Assembly (NCBI GenBank): GCA_964020155.1
Contig: OZ026550.1
Coordinates: 705,001 to 769,000 of the forward strand
DNA: 64,000 nt
Origin: Chondrilla cf. caribensis
Lineage: Eukaryota; Porifera; Demospongiae; Chondrillida; Chondrillidae
Direction: 5' to 3'
Each line of letters begins with the position of its first letter. Position 1 is the stretch's first letter. The notes beneath the pieces were generated by a model. The model had not been told where the DNA came from. It made no database searches and saw only the letters and a program-made list of their open reading frames with translations. This document shows positions 10,065-22,936 of the stretch, in pieces. The position numbers and the translations under genes were made by a program.

Positions 10065-12489
10065 CTGGATTCAACTGAGTTATTTCTGTTGATAGCAGGA
10101 GTCTACTTTCACCGAACAATTGGAGAAGTCTGTAAACATAAAATTGAAAAGTGTAAGATTGAAAGTTAGTATAGGGCAGTACACACAGTCTCACTTGTTT
10201 CACTGATGCATAGCATTCACACAATGAACATTCAACATTCAATGAGCATTCATACACCCAACACACACAACACCCACATGCACACTCAACACACACACAA
10301 ACACACTATTTTCAAGGCATCGACTATTGTTAGTTTTGTAAATTCAAAGCTATGGCTATCACAAAGTGTTCCATTGTTAATATGGTGCACTCATTGTGTG
10401 AGTTATACTGTACAGTAGCTGTGTATTTGGTGACTCGTAGTGGGTTTGTACGTAGGTGCATATTTACGTACTTTATATAAGCCTACGCACTATGTCATTA
10501 TGCCCTCCTAAAACCTTCTCTGACCCCTCACCAGTTTGTGTTAGAACACTTATTGGTCTTCATAGAGCTGTTTAGTTGCTAGTATTCAAAGCCATTATCT
10601 GTCATAGCTATCTATGTGTCAATTTTTCCCCCAGAAGGGCGGCTTGTTTGATGTAAGCACTCTTACCAATACCCGAACAAATGTTCCAATTGGTACTATT
10701 GGTACTATTCATTTTGATCCTCTAAGACACCCAATAATGTTTGAGTGTGGTTCACTAGGGTGTGTACATACTATTTGTGTATGTACAGAATCAACTAGAA
10801 GGTGGGAGGTTTCCTTTCAGTTCAATCCCATCAATGTAGTCCCATTTGGTACAGAAATGAAGTCATTTGTTACTATAGGCTAGCACCTTACCTTCACTTC
10901 GAAACCTGTTCTTCCCGGATATGTTACTTCAGGAGATCACATGATCTTTTCTAGGGAGTTACCCTTTGTGGTCTATGACATCATCAAAACATTGGGAAGG
11001 GGGATTCTTTAGTCCAGGTATTCCTTACTGTACACAATCCTAATCAAGGGGGATCTCACTGTTTATTCCTCACAGCAATGGTATAGTGCAGACCTTAGAC
11101 TAGGGAGGGCCTTAGTTCAATGGTTAAGGATCACAATCATGTGAAAGAACACCATGGAGTGTCCTTCCTCTAACTCTCTTGTCCTGTACACCCCAGTACA
11201 CTCAATACCAGCCATTGCAAGATGAAATTGCATACTGTTACACATATGCATATGTTTGTTCCACTGAGAGAAATGTGTCCTTTAATGAGAATACACACTC
11301 CTGGGTATGTATGTACTTGTCTCATTTCTCATATGTTTGCCTTTGACGTACCTACACTGTGATCTTGGTTTGATGACCCGTTGTTCTCGTATCCTACAGA
11401 TCATGGTACCTCCATGTCAAGTACATTCACTGCTGAGTTGAGGAAAAGGTCATCCATTCAGACCAGGTTGGTATAATTGTGCAGATTATCAATATCATTG
11501 TACCATTTTGTACCACGTTTCTGTTATCGATCTGTTGTCACTGGAGAGTGTGCTAGTCAAATCTCCTAGACAGGCCAGGGGGGTGATTCATTGATTGAAA
11601 ATCATGAAAATCACCCAAGGATTTCATTCATAGTATGAGCTAGGGTACTTTCCAGCTGTTGACTCCTTGTTTCGTTTACAACTTATCACCCTGGACAGGA
11701 AAACAAGTGTTAACTAATGGGAAACAGCTGGAAATCCACCAAAGTTTGTAAACATTAGAAGTTGATTTGTATGGGTTGCACTTGATTGTCATCACCTTGT
11801 GTACAGCAACTAATCTTTGAATGATGCTCAAATCTTGAGGAGAAAGGCTCAGTACCCAAGATTTGGGCATTCTTAGCAGTGTTCCTCTCCCAGCTCGACT
11901 GTGTACAATCTAACTTTCTTAGAGAATACATAGCTTGAAGGGCACACCAAATCTATACTTCTTATCAGAGGTACTCACTATCAGTACTGTTGACTCAGTC
12001 TACTTGAGGCAGGGACTGAGTGAAGTGTACGTATGTACATATAATGTATTGACAGGAGTGCATACTAACCAGGGTATATACCAAGGAAGTGTGTTACACT
12101 GTATGTATGTAAGTGTATTCATAGGCATAGTTGCAAATGTGATAGCTAAACCACAACAGTTATATTCACAGTGATCATCCCAGAAAAAGTGATAATTATT
12201 ATTGGTTCTTTCAAATAATATTATGTAATAACAATTCCAGTTACTAGCATCCACCTGTTACCCAACTCCAACTCCTTGTAAATACACAAACAAACATATT
12301 CAGTGTTATACAGTGTTTATTATACACCAATAACAGCAACTCATTGTAAACTAGAACAATTCTCTGTAAATATACAGACAAACATATTAAGTGTATTATA
12401 CTGTTTGTATATAGCACATACGTAGGATGTGTACATACATACATAATATGTGAAACACGTCTATGTTCATCTATGGCTTCTGTGTGGTT
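10065..12489. other. Array spacer 2 (between copies 2 and 3)
   Basis: Short-type spacer with no transposon insert. Contains a TG/CA-rich 5' region of copy 2 (10258-10305), a minus-strand TATATAAAG (10481-10489), the exon-like segment (11400-11466), a minus-strand TGTGGTTT motif (12148-12155) and ~70-bp repeats before the copy 3 stop. No intact gene. Confidence 0.65.
10481..10489 (-). promoter_or_regulatory. Candidate TATA box upstream of copy 2
   Basis: Minus-strand TATATAAAG about 420 bp upstream of the copy 2 ATG. The same motif is at 32757-32765 and 38881-38889 upstream of copies 6 and 7. In copies 3, 4 and 5 the site is altered (TGATAAG or TTATTAG), and it is absent with its surrounding block upstream of copies 1 and 8. 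A 5' UTR intron would be needed to bridge the distance. Confidence 0.3.
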
Positions 12490-15385
12490 CTATGGCTTCT
12501 GGCATCCAGTCTTGTATTTCGAATGTAGTTCTCGTGCCAGTGGTGGGTCTATTTCCTCAACGGCTGGGATTATGGTGTCCCATGTTCTCGGCAGACTTCC
12601 CGTACCCTTGTCCCCTCTCAACCACCTCATGAAAAGGTCCATGCAGCACTTCTCTACGCCTTGCTGTACTGAGTTGACTGTGATGTTGTTCAACACGTAG
12701 GTCTCCACTTGTAGAACTATCCCCAGTTTGTACCACTCTGCGGCCACTCTATCCACCAGGTCTCTCTGTACTTCATATATGTTTGGTGATGGTGAGGGGT
12801 GATCGTTGTGATACTGGGGAGGGTGAGGGTTGTACAGCTGTAGTTGTGAAGATGTACAAGGAGGGAGTTGAGGAAAGGACATTTGGGGATAGTAATGATG
12901 GTGAGTATTGTTGGAATTGTGTAGGATTTGTGTTTGCTGTAGCAATAGCAGTTGGTCTTGAGGAAGCAGTCCACTTCCCGTCGTGTTGAGTGGGTGGGAC
13001 CATTGGCGATGGAGGTGTGGCGATTCAAGAGTGGTTGACCAGTGAGGTTCTGAGATTGAATGTTGAATGGGCAACATCCGTGCAGAGGGTTGAATACACG
13101 AAGTCCTGAGCCTCTCCAGTATCAGCTGCTTGGCATCTGTCTGCTCAATTACACTTAGGAGTTCATTCCATGACGGACTGGCGCAGTTCTCCAACCACCA
13201 TTTGAGAACACATCTACACTTCTTCTCATTCGTGTCTTCTGCTTCGAATGTTGTCTCTAGGAAGGCCTCATCCACTCCCAGCAACCTCCCTACTGTTAAC
13301 CATCTGTCAGGTATTAGCGAGAGTGCGATATCTGTGATTTCCGATAGTTTGGGCTTGTTCTGTAGGTAGCTTTTGAGGTGTGAGGGTTCCAATTCTTGTC
13401 CAGATCTGAAGGACCTCACAGACTGTGCTGTGTGTTGCTTGAGGGCGGAAGCTATCCCTGTGATCCTGTAGGCCTTATCGAGTTGCTCCAAGTGACATAC
13501 ATTGGGATGTCCGAGGAACGGATTTGTTTGTCCTCCCCACTTCAGAAGGGTCCAAGCCATTTTCTCCAGACCAAGGTCTCTTGCCAGATCAAGTGGAGTA
13601 CGACCATCAGGAAGTCAGTGGTTCATTGACCATCAAGGGGCAGGCTGTGATGAGCCGGTCACAAAATACAGTGTAATCGTAGACAAGTACTGTAATCACT
13701 TTGTCACCTGAAGTGAGTCCTCTATGACTACTCATCATGAGTAGACTGATGTGAAGGGGATTGAGCAGTGAATATCCTTCTGGAAAGTTGTCTTTGAAGA
13801 ACATTGAGTATACTTTGGACACATCCTTGAGTTGGCCGATCTGCTTCTCCACTTGTGAGTCGGATAAAGCGGAAAAGACATCCACATTGCCATTGATGGC
13901 AGCCACGTGGAGAAATCCTGGGAGACCCCCCTCATCTTCAGGACAACAGTACTTGTTGTTGAACTCGATGGCGGGCTGCATCAGTTGCTTAATTGAACTG
14001 TAGAAGATGAAGTACGGGATGCCATACGTCATGGCCAACTCTGTCATATCCTGTGTTCTGTACAGATCCAACGTCTCGATGAGAAATTGAACAATCTTCT
14101 CGTTGTTGCCAGCAGCAGACCACCCCATGCTATCAATTATGGCAGATGCTGAGAGCTTCTTATAACGTAATTGGTCCTGAGCAATTACTTCTTGGCACAT
14201 TTCTAGGTTATTCTCGTCTGCAGCCCACATTAGTACAGTATGCTGGTAGGAATCGAGGATATCCATTGGGCATCCATGGGCTAGTAGGATCTTTATTACA
14301 TCTGTGTGACCACCATATACTGCTTGGTGAAGAGCACTGCCGTACTTTCTAGATACTGTCTCAACTTCAGCTCCATTTCGAATGAGCTCCTGGACAATCT
14401 GGACGTATCCATTAAGGGCTGCAGTCAATAACGGCATGACTCCATTCTTGCTGACGTGGTTGAGATTGGCACCCAGGCTTATAAGCACCTTACACATTTC
14501 TAAGTTGTTGTTAGTGATTGCAATGCTCAGTGCTGTCCTACCTTTGTTGTCTTCAACATCTGGTGGACACCCTGCCTGCTTCAATAGGTAATTGACAGAC
14601 GATATCCTGTTTTGATGGGTAGCAAGGCGAAGAGCTGCTCCTAATCGTTGCACAAGAGGATCATAGTGAGAGAATCTGCTGAGAACATCTTCACTGACAT
14701 AGGCCAGGATGTTAACAACACGTGGACATCTGCTTCTCGTGGCCAGGTCACATGCAGATTGTCCTTGAGCTGTTTTACTGAGTACATTTGCTCCCATTGA
14801 CACAAGTAGAGCTGCAGACCTATCACAGCTGTTTTGAGCAGCCACATGAAGGGGCGTGTAGTCCTCTATATCTCGCACATCTATGTCAGTGGGGTGACCA
14901 TTTTGAACAAGGACCCGAATGATCTCCAAATTGTCTATTTTGGCTGCAATGTGGAGTGGAGCACCACTGGAACCACATGCTGTGACGTTTGCATTGAGCT
15001 TCAGAAGGAGCCTAACGATGTTCACATCTTCCGATTCTACAGCGTAGTGTAGAGGTGTGAGGTCATCGTCGTCGAATGCACTAATGTCACAACCTAGATG
15101 ATGTAGTGTGACAATGGCATCTAAGCTGCCGTACATTGTGGCCACATGTATCGGTGTGGCTCCCGATTCGTTCTGCATCCTGGCGTTGATGTTGGCCTGG
15201 TGTGCGTGGAGCAGTCTTATCATTGTGGTATTGTCCAGCGAGGCAGCATGGTGAAGGGCGGTGAACCCTGAATCGTCGACACAGGTGGCATCAATGCATC
15301 CGGTAGAGAGTAGGTATTTTGTTGAAACTGTGTTCCCCGAACACACAGCCTGGAAAAATTCTTCTTTGATGGTGGAGGATTCCAT
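12490..15385 (-). pseudogene. Ankyrin/double-death-fold gene with 4-bp frameshift (array copy 3)
   Basis: Starts MESSTIKEEF and reads openly for 592 codons through all ankyrin repeats. A 4-bp insertion at about 13615-13618 (GAAGTCAGTGG where other copies have GAAGTGG) then shifts the frame and ends it at PLTS. The remaining reading frame, including both death-folds, is otherwise intact from about 13611 down to the TAG at 12490. It also lacks four codons in the variable patch (SSHRGLTSGDKV). As it stands the product would be an ankyrin-only protein of 592 aa without either death-fold. It may be a young pseudogene, a functional truncated form, or a sequencing/assembly error; the single small lesion in an otherwise open frame means it broke recently. 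Confidence 0.85.
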
Positions 15386-17804
15386 CTGGATTCAACTGAG
15401 TTATGTCTGTTGATAGCAGGAGTCTACTTTCACCGAACAATTGGAGAAGTCTGTAAACATAAAATTGAAAAGTGTGAGATTGAAAGTTAGTATAGGGTAG
15501 TACACGCAGTCTCACTTGTTTCACTGATGCACAGCATTCACACAATGAACATTCACCATTCAATGAATATTCATACATAATGATATGCATATGCACCCAA
15601 CACACACAACACCCACATGCACACTTAACACACAAACACACACACACACACATTCTATTTTCAAGGCATTGACTATTGTTAGTTTTGTAAATTCAAAGCT
15701 ATGGCTATTACAAAGTATTCCATTGTTAATATGGTGCACTCATTGTGTGAGTTATACTGTACAGTAGCTGTGTATTTGGTGACTGGTAGTGGGTTTGTGG
15801 GTGCATATTTACATACTTGATAAGCCTACACACTATACCATCCACAGTTAATTTCAGAACGTAGAGGGGATTGGAGGATACCAAATCCCCCCACCCCGTA
15901 CCATGTCCTCCTAAAACCTTCTCTGACCCCTCCCCAGTTTGTGATAGAACACTTATTGGTCTTCGCAGAGCTGTTCAGTTGCTAGTATTCAAAGCCATTA
16001 TCGATCAATGGCTATCACTGACCTGTGTGAATGTGCCCCTGAAGGCTGGTTTGTCTGGTATACTCTTACCAATACCCAGAACAAATGTCCCAATTGGTAC
16101 TATTGGTTTCATTTTGATCCTCAAAGACACCCAATAATGTTTGAGTTTGGTTTACTAGGGTGTGTACATACTATTTGTGTATGTACAGAATCAACTAGAA
16201 GGTGGGAGGTTTCCTTTCAGTTCAATCCCATCAATGTAGTCCCATTTGGTACAGAAATGAAGTCATTTGTTACTATAGGCTAGCACCTTACCTTCACTCC
16301 AAAACCTTTTCTTCTCAGATGTCACTTCAGGAGATCAAAGGATCTCTCATAGGGAGTTACCCTTTGTGGTCTATGACATCATCGAAACATTGGGAAGGGG
16401 AAACTTTGAACAGTCCAGGCATTCCTTACCGTACACAATCCTAATCAAGGGGGATCTCACTGTTTATTCCTCACAGCAATGGTATAGTGCAGACCTTAGA
16501 CTAGGGAGGGCCTTAGTTCAATGGTTAAGGATCACATCATGTGAAAGAACACAATGGAGTGTCCTTCCTCTAACTCTCTTGTCCTGTACACCCCAGTACA
16601 CTCAATACCAGCCATTGCAAGATGAAATTGCACACTGTTACACATATGCATATGTTTGTTCCACTGAGGTGAAATGTGTCCTTTAATGAGAATACACACT
16701 CCTGGGTATGTATGTACTTGTCTCATTTCTCACATGTTAGCCTTTGATGTACCTACACTGTGATCTTGGTTTGATGACCTGTTGTTCTCGTATCCTACAG
16801 ATCATGGTACCTCCATGTCAAGTACATTCACTGCTGAGTTGAGGAAAAGGTCATCCATAGAGACCAGGTTGGTATAATTGTGCAGATTATCAATATCATT
16901 GTACCATTTTGTACCACGTTTCTGTTATCGATCTGTTGTCACTGGAGAGTGTGCTAGTCAAATCTCCTAGACAGGCCAGGGGGTGATTCATTGATTGAAA
17001 ATCATGAAAATCACCAAAGGATTTCATTGACAGTATGAGCTAGGGTACTTTCCAGCTGTTGACTCCTTGTTTTGTTTACAACTTATCACCCTGGACAGGA
17101 AAACAAGTGTTAACTAATGATAAACAGCTGGAAATCCACCAAAGTTTGTAAACATTAGAAGTAGATTTGTATGGTTTGCACTTGATTGTCATCACCTTGT
17201 GTACAGCGAATAATCTTTGAATAATGCTCAAATCTTGAGGAGAAAGGCTCAACACCTATGATTTGGGCAATCCTAGCAGTATTCCTCTCCCAGCCCGACT
17301 GTGTACAATCCAACTTTCTTAGAGAGTACATATCTTGAAGGTTACACCAAATCTGTACTTCTGATCAGAGGTACTCACTATCAGTACTGTTGACTCAGTT
17401 TACTTGAAGCAGGGAGTGAGTGAAGTGTATGTATGTACATATAATGTATTGACAGGAGTGTGTACTAACCAGGGTATATACCAAGGAAGTGTGTTACACT
17501 GTAGGTATGTAGTCATACTTGTAATGTGATAGCTAAACCACAAAGATTATATTCACAGTGATCCTCTCGGAAAAAGTGATAATTATTATTGTTTTTTTCA
17601 AATAATATTATGTAATAGCAGTTCCGGTTATTAGCATCCACCTGTTACGCAACTTAGCAAAAAATCATTCAAAGTCAAGTAAATATGCAAATATAACAAA
17701 TATATTCAGTGTATTACAGTGTTTGAATACAGTACATACATAATATGTGTACATACGTATGTGAAATATACACTGCTATGTTTATGTATGGCTTCTTTGT
17801 GATT
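15386..17804. other. Array spacer 3 (between copies 3 and 4)
   Basis: Short-type spacer, no transposon insert. Holds the TG/CA-rich 5' region of copy 3 (15597-15652), an altered TATA-like site (CTTGATAAG near 15817), the exon-like segment (16801-16867, with ATAG in place of ATTC near its end), a TGTGGTTT motif on the minus strand (17535-17542) and a shortened set of ~70-bp repeats. No intact gene. Confidence 0.6.
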
Positions 17805-20708
17805 CTATGGCTTCTGGCATCCAGGCTTGTATTTTGAGTGTAGTTCTCGTGCCAGTGGTGGGTCTATTTCCTCAACGGCTGGGATTATGGTGTCCCATGT
17901 TCTCAGCAGACTTCCCGTACCCTTGTCCCCTCTCAACCACCTCATGAAAAGATCCATGCAGCACTTCTCGACGCCTTGCTGTACTGAGTTGACTGTGATG
18001 TTGTTCAACACGTACGTCTCCACTTGTAGAACTATCCCCAGTTTGTACCACTCTGCGGCCACTCTATCCACCAGGTCTCTCTGTACTTCGTATATGTTTG
18101 GCGATTGTGTGGGATGATCATTGTGATACTGGTGAGGGTGAGGGTTAGACAGCTGTAGTTGCTGAGATGTACAAGGAGGGAGTTGAGGAAAGGACAGTTG
18201 GGGATAGTAATGATGGTGAGTATTGTTGGAATTGTGTAGGATTTGTGTTTGCTGTAGCAATAGCAGTTGGTCTTGAGAGAGCAGTCCACTTCTCGTAGTG
18301 TTGAGTGGGTGGGACCATTGGCGATGGAGGTGTGGCGATTCAAAAGTGTTTGGCCAGTGATGTTCTGAGATTGAATGTTGAATGGGCAACATCCGTACAG
18401 AGGGTTGAATACATGAAGTCCTAAGCCTCTCCAGTATCAGCTGCTTGGCATCTGTCTGCTCAATTACACTTAGGAGTTCATTCCATGACGGACTGGTGCA
18501 GTTCTCCAACCACCATTTGAGAACACGTCTACACTTCTTCTCATTCGTGTCTTCTGCTTCAATTGTTGTCTCTAGGAAGGCCTCATCCACTCCCAGCAAC
18601 CTCCCTACTGTTAACCATCTGTCAGATATTAGCGAGAGTGTGATATCTGTGATTTCCGATAATTTGGGCTTGTTCTGTAGATAGCTTTTGAGGTGTGAGG
18701 GTTCCAATTCTTGTCCAGATCTGAAGGACATTACAGTCTGTGCTGTGTGTTGCTTGAGGGCGGAAGCTATCCCTGTGATCCTGTAGGCCTTATCGAGTTG
18801 CTCAGAGTGACGTGCATTCGGATGTCCGAGGAAGGGGTTCGTCTGTCCTCCACACTTCAGAAGGGTCCAAGCCATTTTCTCCAGACCAAGGTTTCTCACC
18901 AGATCGAGTGGAGTGCGACCATCAGGAAGTGGATCATTGACCATCAAGGGGCAGGCTGTGTTGAGCCGGTCACAAAAGACACTGTAATCGTAGACAAGTG
19001 TTGAAATTACTTTGTCATTAAGAATGAGTTCTCCACGTAAAGCTTCTTGACTACTCATCATGAGTAGACTGATGTGAAGGGGATTAAGGAGTGAATATCC
19101 TTCTGGAAAGTTGTCTTTGAAGAACATTGAGTATACTTTGGACACATCCTTGAGTTGGCCGATCTGCTTCTCCACTTGTGAGTCAGATAAAATGGAAAAG
19201 ACATCCACATTACCGTTGATGGCAGCCACGTGGAGAAATCCCGGGAGATCCCCCTCATCTTCAGGACAACAGTACTTGTTGTTGAACTCGATGACAGGCT
19301 GCATCAGTTGCTTAATTGAACTGTAGAAAATGAAGTACGGGATGCCATACATCATGGCCAACTCTGTCATATCCTGTGTTCTGTACAGATCCAACGTCTC
19401 GATGAAAAATTGAACAATCTTCTCACTGTTATCAGCAGCAGACCACCCTATGCTATCAATGATGTCCAATGCCGAGAGCTTCTTATAACGTAATTGGTCC
19501 TGAGCAATCACTTCTTGACACACTGCTAGGTTTTTCTCTTTTGCAGCCCACTCTAGTATAGTGTTCTGGTAGAAATCGAGGATATCTATTGGGCATCCAT
19601 GGGCTAGTAGGATCTTGACTACATCTGTGTGACCACCAGATGCTGCTTGGTGAAGAGCACTGCCGTACTCTCTGGATACTTTGTCAACTTCAGCTCCATT
19701 TTGAATGAGCTCCTCGACAATCTGGACGTATCCATTAAAGGCTGCAGGCAATATCGGCCTGACTCCGTTCTTGCTGACATGGTTGACATTGGCACCCAGG
19801 CTTATAAGCACCTTGCACATTTCTGAGTTGTTGTTATTAATTGCAATTCTCAGTGCTGTCCTACCTGTGTTGTCTTCAACATCTGGTGGACACCCTGTCT
19901 GCTTCAATAGGTAATTCACCGACGATTTCCTGTTTTGATGGGTAGCAAAGTGAAGGGCTGCTCCTAATCGTTGCACGAGAGGATCATAGTGAGAGAATCT
20001 GCTGAGAACATCCTCCCTGACATAGGCCAGGATGTTAACAACATGTGGACACCTGCTCTTTGTGGCCAGGTCACATGCGGATTGTCCTTCAGCTGTTTTA
20101 CTGAGCACATTTGCTCCCATCGACACAAGTAGAGCTGCAGACCTATCACAGCCGTTTTGAGCAGCCACATGAAGGGGAGTGTAGTCCTCTATATCTCGCA
20201 CATCTATGTCAGCGGGGTGACCATTTTGAACAAGGACCCGAATGATCTCCAAATTGTCCTTTTTGGCTGCAATGTGGAGTGGAGCACCACTGGAACCACA
20301 TGCTGTGACGTTTGCATTGAGCTTCAGAAGGAGGCTAATGATGTTCACATCTTCCGACTCTACTGCGTAGTGTAGAGGTGTGAGGTCATCGTCGTCGAAT
20401 GCACTAATGTCACAACCTAGGTGATGTAGAGTGACAATGGCGTCTAAGCTGCCATACATTGTGGCCACATGTATCGGTGCAGCTCCTGATTCGTCCTTCA
20501 TCCTGGCGTTGATGTTGGCCTGGTGTGCATGGAGCAGTCTTATCATTGTGGTATTGTCCAGCGAGGCAGCATGGTGAAGGGCGGTGAACCCCGAATCGTC
20601 GACACAGTTGACATCAATGCATCCGGTAGAGAGTAGGTATTTGGTTGAAACCGTGTTCCCCGAACACACAGCCTGGAAAAATTCTTCTTTGATGGTGGCT
20701 GATTCCAT
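17805..20708 (-). CDS. Ankyrin/double-death-fold protein (array copy 4)
   Basis: Intact 967-codon ORF, same architecture. Copy-specific changes: FFIETLD in place of FLIETLD near 433; VRNLGLEK near 604; VYDYSVFCDRLNTACPLMV near 571-590; LNTTRSGLL at the linker start, shared with copies 5 and 8; SLLRTWDT in death-fold 2, shared with copy 8; and KYKPGCQKP at the C terminus where the others have KYKTGCQKP. The variable patch is SSQEALRGELILNDKV, close to copies 6 and 8. The region upstream of the ATG is shorter than in the other units because the ACTGAGTTATGTCTG segment is missing. Confidence 0.93.
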   Translation of the reverse strand: MESATIKEEFFQAVCSGNTVSTKYLLSTGCIDVNCVDDSGFTALHHAASLDNTTMIRLLHAHQANINARMKDESGAAPIHVATMYGSLDAIVTLHHLGCDISAFDDDDLTPLHYAVESEDVNIISLLLKLNANVTACGSSGAPLHIAAKKDNLEIIRVLVQNGHPADIDVRDIEDYTPLHVAAQNGCDRSAALLVSMGANVLSKTAEGQSACDLATKSRCPHVVNILAYVREDVLSRFSHYDPLVQRLGAALHFATHQNRKSSVNYLLKQTGCPPDVEDNTGRTALRIAINNNNSEMCKVLISLGANVNHVSKNGVRPILPAAFNGYVQIVEELIQNGAEVDKVSREYGSALHQAASGGHTDVVKILLAHGCPIDILDFYQNTILEWAAKEKNLAVCQEVIAQDQLRYKKLSALDIIDSIGWSAADNSEKIVQFFIETLDLYRTQDMTELAMMYGIPYFIFYSSIKQLMQPVIEFNNKYCCPEDEGDLPGFLHVAAINGNVDVFSILSDSQVEKQIGQLKDVSKVYSMFFKDNFPEGYSLLNPLHISLLMMSSQEALRGELILNDKVISTLVYDYSVFCDRLNTACPLMVNDPLPDGRTPLDLVRNLGLEKMAWTLLKCGGQTNPFLGHPNARHSEQLDKAYRITGIASALKQHTAQTVMSFRSGQELEPSHLKSYLQNKPKLSEITDITLSLISDRWLTVGRLLGVDEAFLETTIEAEDTNEKKCRRVLKWWLENCTSPSWNELLSVIEQTDAKQLILERLRTSCIQPSVRMLPIQHSISEHHWPNTFESPHLHRQWSHPLNTTRSGLLSQDQLLLLQQTQILHNSNNTHHHYYPQLSFPQLPPCTSQQLQLSNPHPHQYHNDHPTQSPNIYEVQRDLVDRVAAEWYKLGIVLQVETYVLNNITVNSVQQGVEKCCMDLFMRWLRGDKGTGSLLRTWDTIIPAVEEIDPPLARELHSKYKPGCQKP

Positions 20709-22751
20709 CTGGATTCAACTTTCACTGAACAGGTGGAGAAGTGTGAGATTGAAAGTTACTATATGGCAGTACACACAGTCTCACTTGTTTCAATGATGCA
20801 TAGCATTCACACAATGAACATTTACCATTCAATGAACATTCCTACATAATTATATGCATATGCACCCAAGATGCACACCCTAAGCACCCAACACACACAA
20901 CACCCACATGCACACTCAGCACACAAAATCGCACACACGTTCTATTTTTGAGGCAAAGACTATTATTGTTAGTTTTGTAAATTCAAAGCTATGGCTATTA
21001 CAAAGCCTTCCATTGTTAATATGGTGCACTCATTGTGTGAGTTATAGTGTACAGTAGCTGTGCATTTCATGACTGGTAGTGGGTTTGTTGGTGTAGATGT
21101 ACACACTTGATAAGCCTACACACTATACCATCTGGTGTTATTTCAAATTCATGACCTAGAGGATGCCCCCATTCCTGTACCGCATCCCCTTAAAACCTTA
21201 AATTTCTCTGACCCCTCCCCAGTTTGTGTTAGAACACTTCACAGCTAGTTCAATATCCAAAGCCATTATCTATCAATGGCTATCACTGACCTGTGTGAAT
21301 GCTCCCCAGAAGGCTGGTCTGTTTCATGTAAGCACTCTTACCAAAACCCAGAACAAGTGTTTCAATTGGTACTATTGGTTTCATTTTGATCCTCAAAGAC
21401 ACCCAATTATAATGTTTGAGTTTGGTTGACTAGGGTGTGTAAATCCTATTTTGTGTATGTACAGAATCAACTAGAAGGTGGGAGGTTTCCTTTCAGTTCA
21501 ATCCCATCAATGTAGTCCCATTTGGTACAGAAATGAAGTCATTTGTTACTATAGGCTAGCACCTTACCTTCACTCCAAAACCTGTTCTTCCCAGATGTCA
21601 CTTAGGAGATCATGCGATCTCTTATAGGGAGTTACCCTTTGTGGTCTATGACATCATCAAAACATTGGGAAGGGGAAACATTGAACAGTCCAGGCATTCC
21701 TTACTGTACACAATCCTAATCAAGGGGGATCTCACTGTTTATTCCTCACAGCAATGGTATAGTGCAGACCTTAGACTAGGGAGGGCCTTAGTTCAATGGT
21801 TAAGGATCACAATCATGTGAAAGAACACCATGGAGTGTCCTTCCTCTAACTCTCTTGTCCTGTACACCCCAGTACACTCAATACCAGCCATTGCAAGATG
21901 AAATTGCACACTGTTACACATATGCATATGTTTGTTCCACTGAGGGAAATGTGTCCTTTGATGAGAATACACACTCCTGGGTATGTATGTACTTGTCTCA
22001 TTTCTCACATGTTTCCCTTTGACCTACCTACACTGCGATCTTGGTTTGATGACCCGTTCTTCTCGTATCCTACAGATCATGGTACCTCCATGTCAAGTAC
22101 ATTCACTGCTGAGTTGAGGAAAAGGTCATCCATTCAGACCAGGTTGGTATAATTGTGCAGATTATCCATATCATTGTACCATTTTGTACCACGTTTCTGT
22201 TATCGATCTGTTGTCACTCGAGAGTGTGCTAGTCAAATCTCCTAGTCAGGCCAGGGGGTGATTCATTGATTGAAAATCATGAAAATCACCATAGGATTTC
22301 ATTGACAGTATGAGCTAGGGTACTTTCCAGCTGTTGACTCCTTGTTTTGTTTACAACTTATCACCCTGGACAGGAAAACAAGTGTTAACTAATGATAAAC
22401 AGCTGGAAATCCACCAAAGTTTGTAAACATTAGAAGTAGATTTGTATGGTTTGCACTTGATTGTCATCACCTTGTGTACAGCAACTAATCTTTGAATGAT
22501 GCTCAAATCTTGAGGAGAAAGGCTCAGTACCCAAGATTTGGGTATTCTTAACAGTGTTCCTCTCCCAGCCCGACTGTGTACATTCCAATTTTCTTAGAGA
22601 GTACATAGCTTGAAGGGCACACCAAATCTGTACTTCTTATCAGAGGTACTCACTATCAGTACTGTTGACTCAGTTTACTTGAGGCAGGGACTGAACAAAG
22701 TGTATGTATGTACATATAATGTATTGACAGGAGTGTGTACTAACCAGGGTA

Positions 22752-22931
22752 TACAGTGACACCGCTATTAAAGGACACCATAGAAATTACCTCCTTACAA
22801 AGGACACTCTGTAAGGCACCAAAAATAGATTTTCCTATAGTGCTAATACACTTTTCACCTCTGAAGAGTGGACAACCTCTCTACAGTGGACAAATTACCT
22901 GGTCCCAATTAGTTCTGGAGACTCCACTGTA
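22752..22931. mobile_element. MITE, TACAGTGGAACCTCT family
   Basis: Starts TACAGTGACACCGCT and ends CTCCACTGTA, with the internal TAGTGCTAATACACTTTTCACC shared with other family members. Termini look like those of TA-inserting (Tc1/mariner or pogo-like) miniature elements; no coding capacity. Confidence 0.7.
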
Positions 22932-22936
22932 GATAT

